From assembly GCF_024494355.1 (NCBI RefSeq), contig NZ_JAKNQY010000034.1, positions 1 through 62,838 of the forward strand: a DNA stretch of 62,838 nucleotides, given 5' to 3'. Below, one piece after another: positions 52,502 to 62,101 of the stretch; position 1 is the stretch's first letter; each line of letters starts with the position of its first letter. The position numbers and the translations under genes are program-made. The notes beneath the pieces are model-generated. The model did not search any database. It was not told the origin of the DNA and saw nothing but the letters and a program-made list of their open reading frames with translations. Source of the stretch: Pseudomonas sp. Q11 (lineage in GTDB: Bacteria; Pseudomonadota; Gammaproteobacteria; Pseudomonadales; Pseudomonadaceae).

Positions 52502-55066
52502 TCAGTTGAAGACGATTTCGTCGTTCTCCACAGTGCCGGTCACGGTTTCGCCCGGCATGAAGCGCCCGGACAGAATCAACTGCGCCAACGGGTTTTCGAT
52601 CCAGCGCTGGATCGCCCGTTTGAGTGGCCGTGCGCCATAGACCGGGTCGTAACCCACCGCGATCAGCTTATCCAGCGCCTCGCCACTCAATTGCAGCTTC
52701 AGCTCGCGCTCGGTGAGGCGGCTGCGCAGACGTCCCAACTGGATCTCGGTGATGCCAGCGATCTGATCACGGGCCAGCGGCTCGAAGATCACCACTTCGT
52801 CCACCCGGTTGATGAACTCCGGCCGGAAGTGGGTGGAGATCGCGTCCATCACGGCGGCGCGTTGCGCCTCGCGGTCGCCCACCAGTTCCTGGATCTGCGC
52901 CGAGCCCAGGTTGGAGGTCATCACGATCACGGTGTTGCGGAAATCCACCGTGCGTCCGTGGCTGTCGGTCAGACGACCATCTTCCAATACCTGCAGCAAG
53001 ATGTTGAACACATCCGGGTGGGCCTTCTCGACCTCATCAAGCAGGATCACCGAGTACGGCTTGCGCCGCACAGCCTCGGTCAGGTAACCGCCCTCTTCAT
53101 AGCCGACATAGCCCGGCGGCGCACCGATCAGCCGCGCCACCGAATGTTTCTCCATGAACTCGGACATGTCGATGCGTACCATGGCCTCTTCGGTGTCGAA
53201 GAGAAACTCGGCCAGCGCTTTGCACAGCTCGGTTTTACCGACACCGGTCGGGCCGAGGAACATGAACGAGCCGCTCGGACGATTCGGGTCCGACAGCCCG
53301 GCTCGAGACCGGCGCACGGCGTTGGAAACCGCCACCACCGCTTCTTCCTGACCGATCACCCGCTGGTGCAGCAGGCTTTCCATCTTCAGCAACTTGTCGC
53401 GCTCGCCTTCGAGCATCTTCGACACCGGAATACCGGTCCACTTGGACACTACTTCAGCAATTTCTTCTTCGGTGACCTTGCTGCGCAGCAACTGGTTTTC
53501 GCTCTTGCCGTGCTGGTCGACCATTTGCAGGCTGCGCTCCAGATCCGGGATCACCCCATACTGCAGCTCCGCCATGCGGTTGAGGTCGCCTTTACGGCGA
53601 GCCGCTTCCAGTTCCTGGCGGGACTGTTCGATCTTTTGCTGAATCTGCGCCGAGCCCTGGACTTCAGCTTTCTCCGAATTCCAGATTTCCTCGAGATCGG
53701 AATATTCGCGCTCGTGGCGAACGATTTCTTCCTGCAATTTTTCCAGGCGTTTCTTCGCCGCTTCGTCGCTTTCTTTCTTCAACGCCTGGGATTCGACCTT
53801 GAGTTGAATCAGGCGCCGCTCCAACCGATCCAGCACTTCAGGCTTGGAGTCGATTTCCATGCGGATGCGGCTGGCGGCTTCGTCGATCAGGTCGATGGCC
53901 TTGTCCGGCAATTGACGGTCGGTGATGTAGCGGTGGCTGAGCTTGGCCGCGGCGATGATCGCGCCGTCGGTGATCGCCACCTTATGGTGGACCTCATACC
54001 GCTCTTTGAGGCCGCGCAGGATGGCGATGGTGTCTTCTTCGCTCGGCTCCTCCACCAGCACTTTCTGGAAACGCCGCTCAAGGGCCGCATCCTTCTCTAT
54101 GTACTGACGGTACTCGTTGAGCGTGGTCGCACCGACGCAATGCAACTCGCCACGGGCCAACGCAGGCTTGAGCATGTTACCGGCGTCCATCGAGCCTTCG
54201 CCCTTGCCAGCACCGACCATGGTGTGCAATTCGTCGATGAACAAAATGATCTGCCCTTCCTGCTTGGACAGCTCATTGAGCAGGGATTTGAGGCGCTCTT
54301 CGAACTCGCCGCGGTACTTGGCCCCAGCGATCAGCGAGCCCATGTCCAGGGACAACAGCCGCTTGCCCTTGAGGCCGTCCGGTACTTCGCCATTGATAAT
54401 GCGCTGGGCCAAGCCTTCGGCGATGGCGGTTTTACCCACGCCAGGCTCACCGATCAGCACCGGGTTGTTCTTGGTGCGGCGTTGCAGCACCTGGATCGTG
54501 CGGCGGATTTCGTCGTCGCGGCCGATCACTGGGTCAAGCTTGCCTTCCTCGGCGCGCTTGGTCAGGTCGACGGTGTATTTGTCCAGCGCCTGGCGGGATT
54601 CCTCGTGGTTGGCGTCGTTTACCGCTTCGCCGCCACGCAGGTTGTTGATGGCATTTTCCAGGGCTTTCTTGCTCACGCCCTGGCCAAGCAACAGCTTGCC
54701 GAGCTTGCTGTTCTCGTCCATGGCGGCGAGCAACACCAGTTCGCTGGAGATGAACTGATCGCCCTTCTGCTGGGCCAGGCGGTCGGCCTGGTTGAGCAGC
54801 CGCGCCAGATCCTGGGACATGTTCACGTCCCCTGTCGGATTCTGGATCTTGGGTAGCTGGTCGAGCTCCTTGGCCAGTTCTTTGCGCAGGCTGCTCACGT
54901 CAAAGCCCACCTGCATCAGCAGTGGTTTGATGGAGCCGCCCTGCTGTTCGAGCATGGCTTGCATCAAATGCGCCGGTTCGATGCCGGGATGGTCCAGGCC
55001 GACGGCCAGGGACTGGGCATCGGACAGGGCCAACTGTAATTTACTGGTTAAACGGTCAATACGCAT
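52502..55066 (-). CDS. clpB: ClpB disaggregase (HSP100)
   Basis: This 854-residue double-AAA+ chaperone pulls apart protein aggregates together with DnaK. It has an N-terminal Clp repeat domain, a first Walker A GEPGVGKT (about residue 205), the coiled-coil middle domain (about 410-530) and a second Walker A GPTGVGKT (about residue 605), with substrate-pore residues GYVGYEEGG. Complete. A heat-shock promoter lies upstream. Confidence 0.97.
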   Translation of the reverse strand: MRIDRLTSKLQLALSDAQSLAVGLDHPGIEPAHLMQAMLEQQGGSIKPLLMQVGFDVSSLRKELAKELDQLPKIQNPTGDVNMSQDLARLLNQADRLAQQKGDQFISSELVLLAAMDENSKLGKLLLGQGVSKKALENAINNLRGGEAVNDANHEESRQALDKYTVDLTKRAEEGKLDPVIGRDDEIRRTIQVLQRRTKNNPVLIGEPGVGKTAIAEGLAQRIINGEVPDGLKGKRLLSLDMGSLIAGAKYRGEFEERLKSLLNELSKQEGQIILFIDELHTMVGAGKGEGSMDAGNMLKPALARGELHCVGATTLNEYRQYIEKDAALERRFQKVLVEEPSEEDTIAILRGLKERYEVHHKVAITDGAIIAAAKLSHRYITDRQLPDKAIDLIDEAASRIRMEIDSKPEVLDRLERRLIQLKVESQALKKESDEAAKKRLEKLQEEIVRHEREYSDLEEIWNSEKAEVQGSAQIQQKIEQSRQELEAARRKGDLNRMAELQYGVIPDLERSLQMVDQHGKSENQLLRSKVTEEEIAEVVSKWTGIPVSKMLEGERDKLLKMESLLHQRVIGQEEAVVAVSNAVRRSRAGLSDPNRPSGSFMFLGPTGVGKTELCKALAEFLFDTEEAMVRIDMSEFMEKHSVARLIGAPPGYVGYEEGGYLTEAVRRKPYSVILLDEVEKAHPDVFNILLQVLEDGRLTDSHGRTVDFRNTVIVMTSNLGSAQIQELVGDREAQRAAVMDAISTHFRPEFINRVDEVVIFEPLARDQIAGITEIQLGRLRSRLTERELKLQLSGEALDKLIAVGYDPVYGARPLKRAIQRWIENPLAQLILSGRFMPGETVTGTVENDEIVFN

Positions 55067-55140
55067 GGGTCACCTTCCTTTTGAGCAGGCCGGACCTAAA
55101 AAACATCCTGAATGAAGAAACCTGCCAGATACCGCTATAG

Positions 55141-55166
55141 ATGTGGACGATTCTGGAAGATTCAAG
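55141..55166 (-). promoter_or_regulatory. Sigma-32 heat-shock promoter of clpB
   Basis: On the minus strand CTTGAA (55166-55161) and CCACAT (55146-55141) are 14 bases apart, near the sigma-32 consensus CTTGAAA-N11-16-CCCCAT. A transcript from it would have a leader of about 65-70 nt. Confidence 0.75.
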
Positions 55167-55196
55167 CAATGCGCTATTGATACAGATCAGAGAAGT

Positions 55197-55922
55197 CTAG
55201 CGTTCGAGCCAGATCAGGGAAGCGAAGCGACCGGTACGCGGGTTGCGCCGGTAGGAAAAGAAACGTGGATCGCTCACGGTGCAGAGGCCACCACCGTACA
55301 CCGCAGTGACACCGCGCGCGGCCAGCCGCAAGCGGGCCAACTGATAGATGTTGGCGAGGAACTTGCCGGGATTGGGGCTCGCGGCAAAGGCTTTTCCTGC
55401 TTCAGGCAGTTGCACGACGAAGGCTTCACGCACTTCCGGCCCGACTTCGAACGCTTGCGGGCCGATGGCCGGGCCGAGCCAGGCCAGGGTTTCATCCGCG
55501 GGCACGGCAAGGCTGTCGAGGGTGGCTTCCAGCACGCCGTTCGCCAGCCCGCGCCAACCGGCATGGGCTGCCGCGACGCGGCTGCCGGCACGGTTGCAGA
55601 ACAGCACCGGCAGGCAGTCCGCCGTCATCGCTGTGCAGGCGATACCCGGCGTGGCGGTCCAGCTCGCATCGGCGGTGGCCACCTGAGCCGGATCAGCCTC
55701 GACCACGGTAATACCGTGGACCTGCTGCAACCAGGCCGGACGGATGGCAAATCGATCGGTGAGGCGGCGACGATTCTCAGCGACAGCCATAGGCTCATCG
55801 CCCACATGGTCGCCCAGATTGAGGCTGTCGAACGGCGCCAGGCTGACGCCGCCGGTACGGGTAGTGACGCAGGCCTTTACCCAGGCCGGCGCGGGCCAGT
55901 CGGGTATCAGCCAGTCATTCAT
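55197..55922 (-). CDS. pgeF: PgeF, purine nucleoside phosphorylase/peptidoglycan editing factor (laccase domain, YfiH type)
   Basis: This 241-residue protein is of the Cu-oxidase_4/DUF152 family. Zinc-site residues are seen in TADCLPV (about residue 100) and AAHAGWRG (about 118). YfiH/PgeF removes aberrant amino acids from UDP-MurNAc or acts as a nucleoside phosphorylase. Overlaps rluD by four bases. Confidence 0.9.
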   Translation of the reverse strand: MNDWLIPDWPAPAWVKACVTTRTGGVSLAPFDSLNLGDHVGDEPMAVAENRRRLTDRFAIRPAWLQQVHGITVVEADPAQVATADASWTATPGIACTAMTADCLPVLFCNRAGSRVAAAHAGWRGLANGVLEATLDSLAVPADETLAWLGPAIGPQAFEVGPEVREAFVVQLPEAGKAFAASPNPGKFLANIYQLARLRLAARGVTAVYGGGLCTVSDPRFFSYRRNPRTGRFASLIWLER

Positions 55923-56881
55923 CCGATGAACGCCTCGCGGTCCTGCTTGAGCAACGTCAGCAGCCAGACGAAGTCATCCGGCAGTGGCGACTCCCAGCTC
56001 ATGCGTTTGCCGGTGGTCGGATGATCCAGCTCCAGGAAACGCGCGTGCAGCGCCTGGCGCGGGAAGCTTTTCAATGACTCGACCATGGTGATGCTCGCGG
56101 CCGGCGGAATGCGGAAACGTCCGCCATAGGCCGGGTCGCCCACCAACGGGAAGTTGATATGAGCCATGTGCACGCGGATCTGGTGGGTACGACCGGTCTC
56201 CAGCTTCACTCGCACATGGGTGTGGGAACGGAAACGCTCCAGCACGCGATAGTGGCTGACCGCCTGCTTGCCGCCTTCCATCACCGCCATGCGCTGGCGC
56301 TGCTGGCCGTGACGGCCGATGGGGGCGTTGATCTTGCCACCGGCAGTGACCACACCGATCACGATGCATTCATAAATGCGGCTGACGCTGCGACTTTGCA
56401 GCTGTGTGACCAGTTGTGTCTGCGCCTGAATGGTCTTGGCCACCACCATCAGACCGGTGGTGTCCTTGTCCAGGCGGTGCACGATGCCGGCGCGGGGCAC
56501 ATTGACGATGTCCGGCACGTGGTGCAACAAGGCGTTGAGCAGGGTGCCATCGGCATGACCGGCGGCGGGATGCACCACCAGGCCCGCAGGCTTGTTGATC
56601 ACCAGGATGTCGTCATCTTCATAGACGATGTCCAGGGCAATGTCCTGGGCGACCCATTCTCCCTGGGCCTCCTGCTCGGCAGTCAGTTCGAGGATGGCGC
56701 CGCCATGGACGATGTCGCGCGGGCGGATCACCGCCCCATCCACAGTCAGGTGGCCGTCCTTGATCCAGGCGGAAAGGCGCGAGCGCGAGTGCTCGGCGAA
56801 GAGTTGTGCGGCGACTTGATCGAGGCGTTGGCCGCCCAATTCGGACGGCACCTCTGCGCGAAGTTCTATTTTATCGGACAT
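55919..56881 (-). CDS. rluD: 23S rRNA pseudouridine synthase RluD
   Basis: This 320-residue enzyme makes pseudouridines 1911, 1915 and 1917 in helix 69 of 23S rRNA. It has an S4 RNA-binding domain (about 15-75) and a RluA-type catalytic domain with D138 in HRLDKDTTG. ATG 56881 (MSDKIELR) is chosen over an in-frame ATG at 56902. Divergent from bamD. Confidence 0.95.
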   Translation of the reverse strand: MSDKIELRAEVPSELGGQRLDQVAAQLFAEHSRSRLSAWIKDGHLTVDGAVIRPRDIVHGGAILELTAEQEAQGEWVAQDIALDIVYEDDDILVINKPAGLVVHPAAGHADGTLLNALLHHVPDIVNVPRAGIVHRLDKDTTGLMVVAKTIQAQTQLVTQLQSRSVSRIYECIVIGVVTAGGKINAPIGRHGQQRQRMAVMEGGKQAVSHYRVLERFRSHTHVRVKLETGRTHQIRVHMAHINFPLVGDPAYGGRFRIPPAASITMVESLKSFPRQALHARFLELDHPTTGKRMSWESPLPDDFVWLLTLLKQDREAFIG

Positions 56882-57032
56882 GCTCGGACTGGGCGTCGGC
56901 ACAGCCTTTGGTTTCGGCTGCGCGCTTGTGGTTAAATACGGCGTCTTTTGCCCCGAGGCTTTTCAACGGGGCGCTCATCATAACAGGACGGCCCCGCCCA
57001 AGACAGCGGCCGTCATAGGGACGCAAGCCGCC

Positions 57033-58049
57033 ATGCAAGTGAAACACCTGCTGCTGATCGCCATCCTCGCATTGACTGCTGCTTGCTCGTCGAAGGAAGT
57101 CGTAGACGAAAACCTGAGCGAAGTCGAACTGTACCAACAGGCGCAGACCGACCTGGACAACAACAGCTATACCAGCGCCACGGCCAAGCTCAAGGCCCTG
57201 GAGTCGCGGTATCCGTTCGGTCGCTACGCCGATCAGGCCCAGCTGGAGCTGATCTACGCCAACTACAAGAACGCCGAGCCGGAAGCTGCGAAATCCGCCG
57301 CCGAGCGCTTCATTCGTCTGCACCCGCAGCACCCGAACGTCGATTACGCTTATTACCTCAAGGGCCTGACTTCCTTCGACCAGGACGTCGGCCTGCTGGC
57401 GCGCTTCCTGCCGCTGGACATGACCAAGCGTGACCCGGGCGCCGCGCGCGACTCCTACAACGAGTTCGCCCAACTGACCAGCCGCTTCCCCAACAGCCGT
57501 TATTCGCCTGACGCCAAGCAGCGCATGATCTACCTGCGCAACCTGCTGGCTGCCTACGAAATCCACGTGGCTGACTACTACCTGACCCGTCAGGCCTACG
57601 TCGCCGCCGCCAACCGTGGCCGCTATGTGGTGGAAAACTTCCAGGAAACCCCATCGGTGGGCGACGGCCTGGCGGTGATGACCGAAGCGTACCAGCGCCT
57701 GCACCTGGACGATCTGGCGGCCACCAGCCTGGAAACCCTCAAGCTGAACTACCCGGATCACCCGTCCCTGGAGGATGGCCAGTTCACCCCACGGGTTGAC
57801 GAAGCCGACAACCGTTCGTGGCTGAGCAAGGCGACCCTGGGCCTGATCGAATCCCGCCCGCCCCTGCCGCCGGGCGAAACCCGCGCCAACCAGGACGTGC
57901 AGCGCCAGTTCCAGGATGCCAAGGAAGCCATTCCCGCCGAACTCAAGCCCAAGGACGAAAATGGCGACGTGCTCGAAGAGGAAGAGCCTGAGAGCGAATC
58001 CAGCGATCGTTCCTGGTTCAGCTACATGACTTTCGGCCTGTTCGACTGA
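57033..58049 (+). CDS. bamD: BamD, outer-membrane assembly lipoprotein
   Basis: This 338-residue essential partner of BamA in the beta-barrel assembly machine has a lipobox with cysteine 18 (LTAAC) and then TPR repeats (residues about 35-250). The C-terminal 80 residues are longer and more acidic than in E. coli BamD (about 245 residues), as in other pseudomonads. The frame is open back to 56880, but MQVKHLLL at 57033 is the signal-peptide start. Confidence 0.95.
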   Translation: MQVKHLLLIAILALTAACSSKEVVDENLSEVELYQQAQTDLDNNSYTSATAKLKALESRYPFGRYADQAQLELIYANYKNAEPEAAKSAAERFIRLHPQHPNVDYAYYLKGLTSFDQDVGLLARFLPLDMTKRDPGAARDSYNEFAQLTSRFPNSRYSPDAKQRMIYLRNLLAAYEIHVADYYLTRQAYVAAANRGRYVVENFQETPSVGDGLAVMTEAYQRLHLDDLAATSLETLKLNYPDHPSLEDGQFTPRVDEADNRSWLSKATLGLIESRPPLPPGETRANQDVQRQFQDAKEAIPAELKPKDENGDVLEEEEPESESSDRSWFSYMTFGLFD

Positions 58050-58064
58050 GGCCAGGCGTCAGCC

Positions 58065-58095
58065 AAAAAGGGAGACCCACGGGTCTCCCTTTTTT
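58065..58095 (+). terminator. bamD terminator
   Basis: AAAAAGGGAGACCC and GGGTCTCCCTTTTT form a long perfect stem with a 2-3 nt loop, followed by T residues. Confidence 0.92.
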
Positions 58096-58174
58096 GTGCC
58101 TGGATTTTATAGCGCTGTGCGCCGTTCCTGTCCTTGGCTAAACTGCCTGATCATTAGTCAAAAAGCCGCCCATC

Positions 58175-58408
58175 ATGCTTCGTTTACTATTCTGGATCGC
58201 CCTGATTGCCGCCGCGATATGGTTGTGGCGCAAGTTCAAGAGCACCTCTGCCGCACCAAACGCCCCTCGGGAACGGGACGCACCGCCCATGGTCCGTTGC
58301 GCCCATTGCGGCGTGCACCTGCCGCGTGACCGGGCATTGGCTCTCGAACAACAGTGGTATTGCAGCCAGGCTCATCTGGAGCAAGGCCCGGGCACTCGTG
58401 ATCGCTGA
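58175..58408 (+). CDS. PP0621-type small zinc-ribbon membrane protein
   Basis: The 77-residue protein has an N-terminal membrane helix (residues 1-18) and a cytosolic zinc ribbon (C42, C45 in VRCAHCG, then C63). Similar proteins precede pilS in Pseudomonas. Its role is unknown, but its end overlaps the pilS start by 11 bases, suggesting co-expression. Confidence 0.78.
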   Translation: MLRLLFWIALIAAAIWLWRKFKSTSAAPNAPRERDAPPMVRCAHCGVHLPRDRALALEQQWYCSQAHLEQGPGTRDR

Positions 58409-59990
58409 GCAAGCCTCAAGCCCTCGCGTCAAACAGACGCAGCGCCTGCTGCGTCTTTATCACCTGTACCGCTTAAGCATCGGCATCACCCTGGTGCTGC
58501 TGATCTCCAGCAACATGGACAACCGCCTGCTGGAGTTCGCCAACGACGATTGGCTGCGCAGCGGCAGTTGGCTATACCTGATACTGAATATCCTGCTGGT
58601 CGTGTTTCTTGAGAACACGCGCCGCCCTGCCCGACTGTTCGGCCTGGCACTGACCGACGTACTGTTGCTGTCGTGGCTGTTCTTCGCCGCCGGTGGCGCC
58701 CCCAGCGCCATCGGCAACCTGCTCATTGTCTCGGTGGCCATCGGCAATACGCTGTTGCGAGGCCGGATCGGGTTGTTGATCGCCGCTGTCGCCACACTTG
58801 GCATCGTCGGATCAACCTTGTTCCTCGACCTCAGCGACTCGAGCCGTCCCAGCAGTTACCTGCAAGCCGGCACCCTGGGGGCTTTGTGTTTTGCCGCCGC
58901 ACTCCTGGTGCAAGGCCTGACTCGGCGACTGGAAGCCAGCGAAACCCTGGCCGAACAACGGGCCAGCGAAGTGATCGGCCTCGAAGCGCTCAACGCGCTG
59001 ATTCTGCAACGCATGCGCACCGGCATCCTGGTGCTCGATCGCCAGCGCCGGGTGCAATTGGCCAATGAAAGCGCGTTGAACCTGCTGGGTATGCACGATC
59101 TGGTCGGCCAGCGGCTCGACGACTGCTCCAGCACCCTGGTCGAACGCCTCCAACTGTGGTTGAACAACCCCAGCCTGCGTCCGCAAAGCCTGACCATCAC
59201 CGGCACAGGCCTGACCCTGCAACCGAACTTCATCGCCCTGGGGCATCACGATCAGCACCAAATCCTGGTCTTCCTCGAAGACCTGGCCCAAGTGGCCCAG
59301 CACGCCCAACAGTTGAAACTCGCGTCCCTGGGACGGCTCACCGCCGGTATTGCCCATGAAATCCGCAACCCGTTGGGGGCAATCAGCCATGCGGCGCAAT
59401 TGCTGCGCGAGTCCGAGGAACTGAACAGTGCGGATCGGCGTCTGACGCAGATCATCCAGGATCACTCCCAACGAATGAACCGCGTCATTGAAAACGTCCT
59501 GCAACTGTCCCGTCGCCAGCAAACCACAGCGCAACGGCTGGACCTGCGGATCTGGCTAGACCAATTCGTCCGCCAGGCCCGGGAAAGCGCGACCGAGCAG
59601 CAGCAATTGCACCTGAGCATCGACCCTGGCGACTACACCACGCTGATGGACCCCGACCAGTTGACCCAAGTGCTCGACAACTTGCTGCGCAACGCCTGGC
59701 GGCACAGCGCGATGGTCCATGAACAGGCCGAGGTCTGGCTGAAGCTGTTCATCGATCCCCATAGCCAATTGTCCACGCTGGACATTAGCGACAACGGCCC
59801 CGGCGTGACGCCGGACCAACAAGCGCATCTGTTCGAACCCTTCTTCACAACCAGCAGCCAGGGCACCGGCCTTGGGCTCTATCTGTCCCGTGAGCTGTGC
59901 GAAAGCAACCAGGCCCGCCTAGACTTCAAACCACGCCAAGGCGGCGGCTGCTTTCGCATCACCTTTGCTCACGGACGGAAACAGATTTGA
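58398..59990 (+). CDS. pilS: PilS sensor histidine kinase
   Basis: This 530-residue kinase with six membrane helices (residues about 20-190), a PAS domain (about 200-300), phosphorylated H320 in AGIAHEIRNPLG and the HATPase domain (GPGVTP, GTGLGL) controls PilR. It senses pilin level in the membrane in P. aeruginosa. The GTG at 58398 gives the 530-residue length of the family; the upstream open frame is noise inside the previous gene. Confidence 0.94.
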   Translation: MIAEQASSPRVKQTQRLLRLYHLYRLSIGITLVLLISSNMDNRLLEFANDDWLRSGSWLYLILNILLVVFLENTRRPARLFGLALTDVLLLSWLFFAAGGAPSAIGNLLIVSVAIGNTLLRGRIGLLIAAVATLGIVGSTLFLDLSDSSRPSSYLQAGTLGALCFAAALLVQGLTRRLEASETLAEQRASEVIGLEALNALILQRMRTGILVLDRQRRVQLANESALNLLGMHDLVGQRLDDCSSTLVERLQLWLNNPSLRPQSLTITGTGLTLQPNFIALGHHDQHQILVFLEDLAQVAQHAQQLKLASLGRLTAGIAHEIRNPLGAISHAAQLLRESEELNSADRRLTQIIQDHSQRMNRVIENVLQLSRRQQTTAQRLDLRIWLDQFVRQARESATEQQQLHLSIDPGDYTTLMDPDQLTQVLDNLLRNAWRHSAMVHEQAEVWLKLFIDPHSQLSTLDISDNGPGVTPDQQAHLFEPFFTTSSQGTGLGLYLSRELCESNQARLDFKPRQGGGCFRITFAHGRKQI

Positions 59991-61333
59991 CTACACGCTC
60001 ACGGCAACGAATCCTGATCGTCGATGACGAACCGGACATCCGCGAACTCCTGGACATCACCCTGGGACGGATGAAACTCGACACCCGCAGCGCCCAGAAC
60101 CTTGCCCAGGCCCAGGCCCTGCTGGCTGAAGACTCCTTTGACCTGTGCCTGACCGACATGCGCCTGCCCGACGGCACCGGCCTGGAACTGGTGCAACACA
60201 TCCAGCAACGCTACCCGCAACTGCCCGTGGCAATGATCACCGCCTACGGCAGCCTGGAAACCGCCATCGACGCCCTCAAGGCCGGCGCCTTCGACTTCCT
60301 GACCAAACCGGTCGACCTGGGACGGCTGCGGGAGCTGGTCACCAGCGCGTTACGCCTGCCGCCGGTCGCCATCCCGACAGCCTCCATTGAGCGCTGTCTG
60401 CTGGGCGACTCCCCGCCGATGCACAACGTGCGCAAACAGATCGAAAAACTCGCTCGCAGTCAGGCGCCGGTCTACATCAGCGGGGAATCGGGTTGCGGCA
60501 AGGAGCTGGTCGCCCGGTTGATCCATGAGCAAGGCCCGCGTTCCGGCCAGGGTTTTGTGCCGGTCAACTGTGGGGCGATTCCCACTGAGCTGATGGAAAG
60601 CGAGTTTTTCGGCCATCGAAAAGGCAGCTTCAGCGGCGCCATCGAAGACAAACCCGGACTGTTCCAGGCTGCCCACGGCGGAACTTTGTTCCTTGATGAA
60701 GTGGCCGACTTGCCTCTGGCGATGCAAGTCAAATTGCTACGGGCCATCCAGGAAAAGGCCGTGCGCGCCGTTGGTGGCCAGCAGGAAGAGGTGGTGGATG
60801 TTCGCATCCTCTGCGCCACCCACAAGGATCTGGACGCCGAAGTCACCGCCGGGCGCTTTCGCCAGGATCTATACTATCGACTCAACGTCATCGAACTGCG
60901 TGTCCCGCCCTTGCGCGAACGCCGCGAAGACATCGAACCGCTCGCCAATCACACCCTCCAGCGCCTGGCCGCCAACTCCGGCAGTCCCGCGGTAACGCTC
61001 CATCCCCAAGCCCTGGACGCCCTTCGAAACTATCGCTTCCCAGGCAATGTTCGGGAACTGGAAAACATGCTCGAACGCGCCTACACCCTTTGCGAGCACC
61101 AGCTGATCGAAGCCCATGACCTGCGCCTGGCCGAGGGCATTAGCACCACCGACGCAGGCAGCCCCGATCTGATGCGGGTCGATAACCTGGAAGACTATCT
61201 GGAGGACGTCGAACGCAAACTCATCCTCCAGGCGTTGGAGGAAACCCGCTGGAACCGCACGGCGGCGGCCCAGCGGTTGAAATTGTCGTTTCGGTCGATG
61301 CGGTATCGGTTGAAGAAGTTGGGGTTGGATTGA
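59987..61333 (+). CDS. pilR: PilR, sigma-54 response regulator of pilin transcription
   Basis: The 448-residue NtrC-family activator has receiver D57 (LTDMRLPDG), an AAA+ domain with Walker A GESGCGKE, and a C-terminal Fis-type helix-turn-helix. The sigma-54 contact loop reads GSFSGA instead of the usual GAFTGA. The start is TTG in the TTGA overlap with the pilS stop. It should activate the pilA promoter at 41150-41165. Confidence 0.95.
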   Translation: MTTRSRQRILIVDDEPDIRELLDITLGRMKLDTRSAQNLAQAQALLAEDSFDLCLTDMRLPDGTGLELVQHIQQRYPQLPVAMITAYGSLETAIDALKAGAFDFLTKPVDLGRLRELVTSALRLPPVAIPTASIERCLLGDSPPMHNVRKQIEKLARSQAPVYISGESGCGKELVARLIHEQGPRSGQGFVPVNCGAIPTELMESEFFGHRKGSFSGAIEDKPGLFQAAHGGTLFLDEVADLPLAMQVKLLRAIQEKAVRAVGGQQEEVVDVRILCATHKDLDAEVTAGRFRQDLYYRLNVIELRVPPLRERREDIEPLANHTLQRLAANSGSPAVTLHPQALDALRNYRFPGNVRELENMLERAYTLCEHQLIEAHDLRLAEGISTTDAGSPDLMRVDNLEDYLEDVERKLILQALEETRWNRTAAAQRLKLSFRSMRYRLKKLGLD

Positions 61334-61360
61334 GGCGCGGTCCTGAAGCCCCCTACTTAA

Positions 61361-61495
61361 CCTGTGGCGAGGGTGCTTGCTCCCGCTGGGCTGCGAAGCA
61401 GACCCGAACCTGACATCCCGGTGTATCAGGCTGATCGGGTCGCTACTTTTGGGGCTGCTGCGCAGCCCAGCGGGAGCAAGCTCCCTCGCCACAGG
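61361..61495. repeat. REPIN of a third family, after pilR
   Basis: CCTGTGGCGAGGGTGCTTGC at the left is matched by GCAAGCTCCCTCGCCACAGG at the right, with further GCTGGGCTGCGAAGCAG/CTGCTGCGCAGCCCAGC pairing inside. The element is 135 bases long, larger than the others, with a GTGGCGAGG core. Confidence 0.88.
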
Positions 61496-61530
61496 TTCGG
61501 CGTTCGCCTTGGTTGATTTACACCCCTTCT

Positions 61531-61896
61531 CTAGCCCTCCGGCACTGGTACCCGTTCGTCCAGAACACGATTGGCCAGTAATTCACTCAGTTCAATCAAC
61601 TGCTGTACCCCCAAGGCGATATGCCGTCGCGAGCCTTCGAGTTCGAAGGCCAGGTCGCTGACGGTTGCGTTGGCTGAGGCCAGGGTTTCGCTGAGGTTGG
61701 CGAGCAGGCATTCGGTGTCGATGCCGTCCACGACGGTGAAAAGCTGGTTTGAGGCGGGTTTCTTTTTAGCTTCAGGCTTTGGGCCGAGGTAATAGTCGAG
61801 GGCGCGCTGGGCGGCTTCATCGAGCTGTTTTGGGTTAAGGCTGGAGTATGGGGACTCGTTATTGGTTTCTGAAGCGGATGGAGATTTGTCACACAT
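61531..61896 (-). CDS. DUF6124 family small protein
   Basis: The 121-residue protein is of a Pseudomonas-specific type (DUF6124, formerly DUF3077). Its acidic N-terminal half (SLNPKQLDEAAQRALDYYLG) is followed by a helical domain (residues about 50-115) that ends LANRVLDERVPVPEG. Function unknown. ATG 61896 is chosen, with GGAG 8 bases upstream; an in-frame ATG at 61929 is less likely. Surrounded by repeats. Confidence 0.7.
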   Translation of the reverse strand: MCDKSPSASETNNESPYSSLNPKQLDEAAQRALDYYLGPKPEAKKKPASNQLFTVVDGIDTECLLANLSETLASANATVSDLAFELEGSRRHIALGVQQLIELSELLANRVLDERVPVPEG

Positions 61897-61948
61897 TGCG
61901 GTACTCCAAAGGAAGGAATGGATTACCAAGTTTTGCGGGCCGCGACGC

Positions 61949-61975
61949 CCGGTCGCTGAATTGGCAGCGACGGGA
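61949..61975 (-). other. Hairpin in the DUF6124 gene leader
   Basis: On the minus strand CCCGTCGCTG and CAGCGACCGGG can form a stem of about 10 base pairs (one bulged C) with a CCAATT loop, 53 bases upstream of the start codon. The surrounding 150 bases are GC-rich and uncoding, so a structured leader is possible. Confidence 0.4.
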
Positions 61976-62101
61976 AAAGGTTAACGAGAGACCTTCCCAC
62001 CCGGCAACCGACAGAACTCGTCGGAAAACCCGGCTCGAATTAGGGGCTTTGTCCGACCATTCCCACAAATTCTGATTGGCTGTGAAGGCGCTATTGTGAG
62101 T

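Noticed and set aside
52691..54856. A 721-codon open frame opposite clpB
   Set aside because: Antisense to ClpB with complete AAA+ motifs on the other strand. Composition is His/Val/Leu-biased, as in mirror frames.
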